A DNA stretch of 6,031 nt from an uncultured Collinsella sp. (GTDB lineage Bacteria; Actinomycetota; Coriobacteriia; Coriobacteriales; Coriobacteriaceae): contig UQZI01000101.1 in NCBI GenBank assembly GCA_900545555.1, positions 1 to 6,031 on the forward strand, written 5' to 3'. A program made the position numbers and the translations under genes. A model generated the notes under the pieces. The model saw only the letters and a program-made list of their open reading frames with translations, did no database searches and was not told the origin of the DNA. Of this stretch, positions 6,027 through 6,031 are shown in pieces (position 1 is the first letter of the stretch; every line of letters begins with the position of its first letter).

Positions 6027-6031
6027 GAATG
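5995..6031. repeat. 37-bp terminal direct repeat, right copy
   Basis: This is an exact copy of bases 1-37 in the same orientation. It starts within the left arm of the terminator hairpin and runs through the loop, the right arm and five further bases (GAATG). Because the repeat ends are not symmetric around the hairpin, it looks more like an overlap created by sequence assembly or circularisation than like two independent copies of a complete hairpin element. Confidence 0.95.

Noticed and set aside
1..6031. A complete small plasmid or other autonomous mobile element, suggested by the identical ends
   Set aside because: No replication initiator, mobilization, partition, toxin-antitoxin, transposase or recombinase gene is present, and all five genes are typical chromosomal ones including prfA. 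The overlap is only 37 bp and lies in a hairpin.

Overview
This window looks like an ordinary, gene-dense stretch of a GC-rich bacterial chromosome (roughly 60% G+C by eye). The protein character and strong Shine-Dalgarno sites suggest a gut Coriobacteriia-type actinobacterium such as Collinsella. That assignment is an inference from gene character and base composition; no rRNA or other lineage marker is present. All five real genes lie on the minus strand, so the window is transcribed from its right end to its left end. The long plus-strand reading frames are antisense shadows of these genes.

Layout in the direction of transcription (right to left). A strong hairpin terminator (5986-6026) is followed by a candidate promoter (5925-5954). 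Next comes a compact three-gene polar amino-acid ABC importer: a Tat-type lipoprotein substrate-binding protein (4916-5842), a permease with an unusually long N-terminal membrane extension (3758-4906) and an ATPase (2950-3735). After a small intercistronic hairpin (2904-2924) comes a cytoplasmic M20 metallopeptidase of the CPS1/PM20D1 type (1462-2877). A 291-base gap follows, holding a large REP-like inverted repeat (1379-1434) and a possible short upstream ORF (1252-1278). The last gene is prfA, encoding release factor RF1 (103-1170), closed by a 12-bp hairpin without a U-tract (75-102).

How the genes may work together. The binding protein, permease and ATPase form one complete importer for an amino acid or close analogue. 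The M20 enzyme just behind it could release free amino acids from imported short peptides or N-acyl amino acids in the cytoplasm, but this link rests only on proximity and strand. prfA is a housekeeping gene, separated from the rest by the gap and probably expressed independently.

The oddest structural fact is that the first 37 bases are repeated exactly as the last 37 bases, and this repeat is part of the terminator hairpin. The window would therefore close into a 5,994-bp circle. There is no replication, mobilization, partition or recombinase gene, and an essential translation gene is present. I read this as an assembly or repeat effect, or a chromosomal repeat unit, rather than a real plasmid. 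I found no convincing novel multi-gene system.
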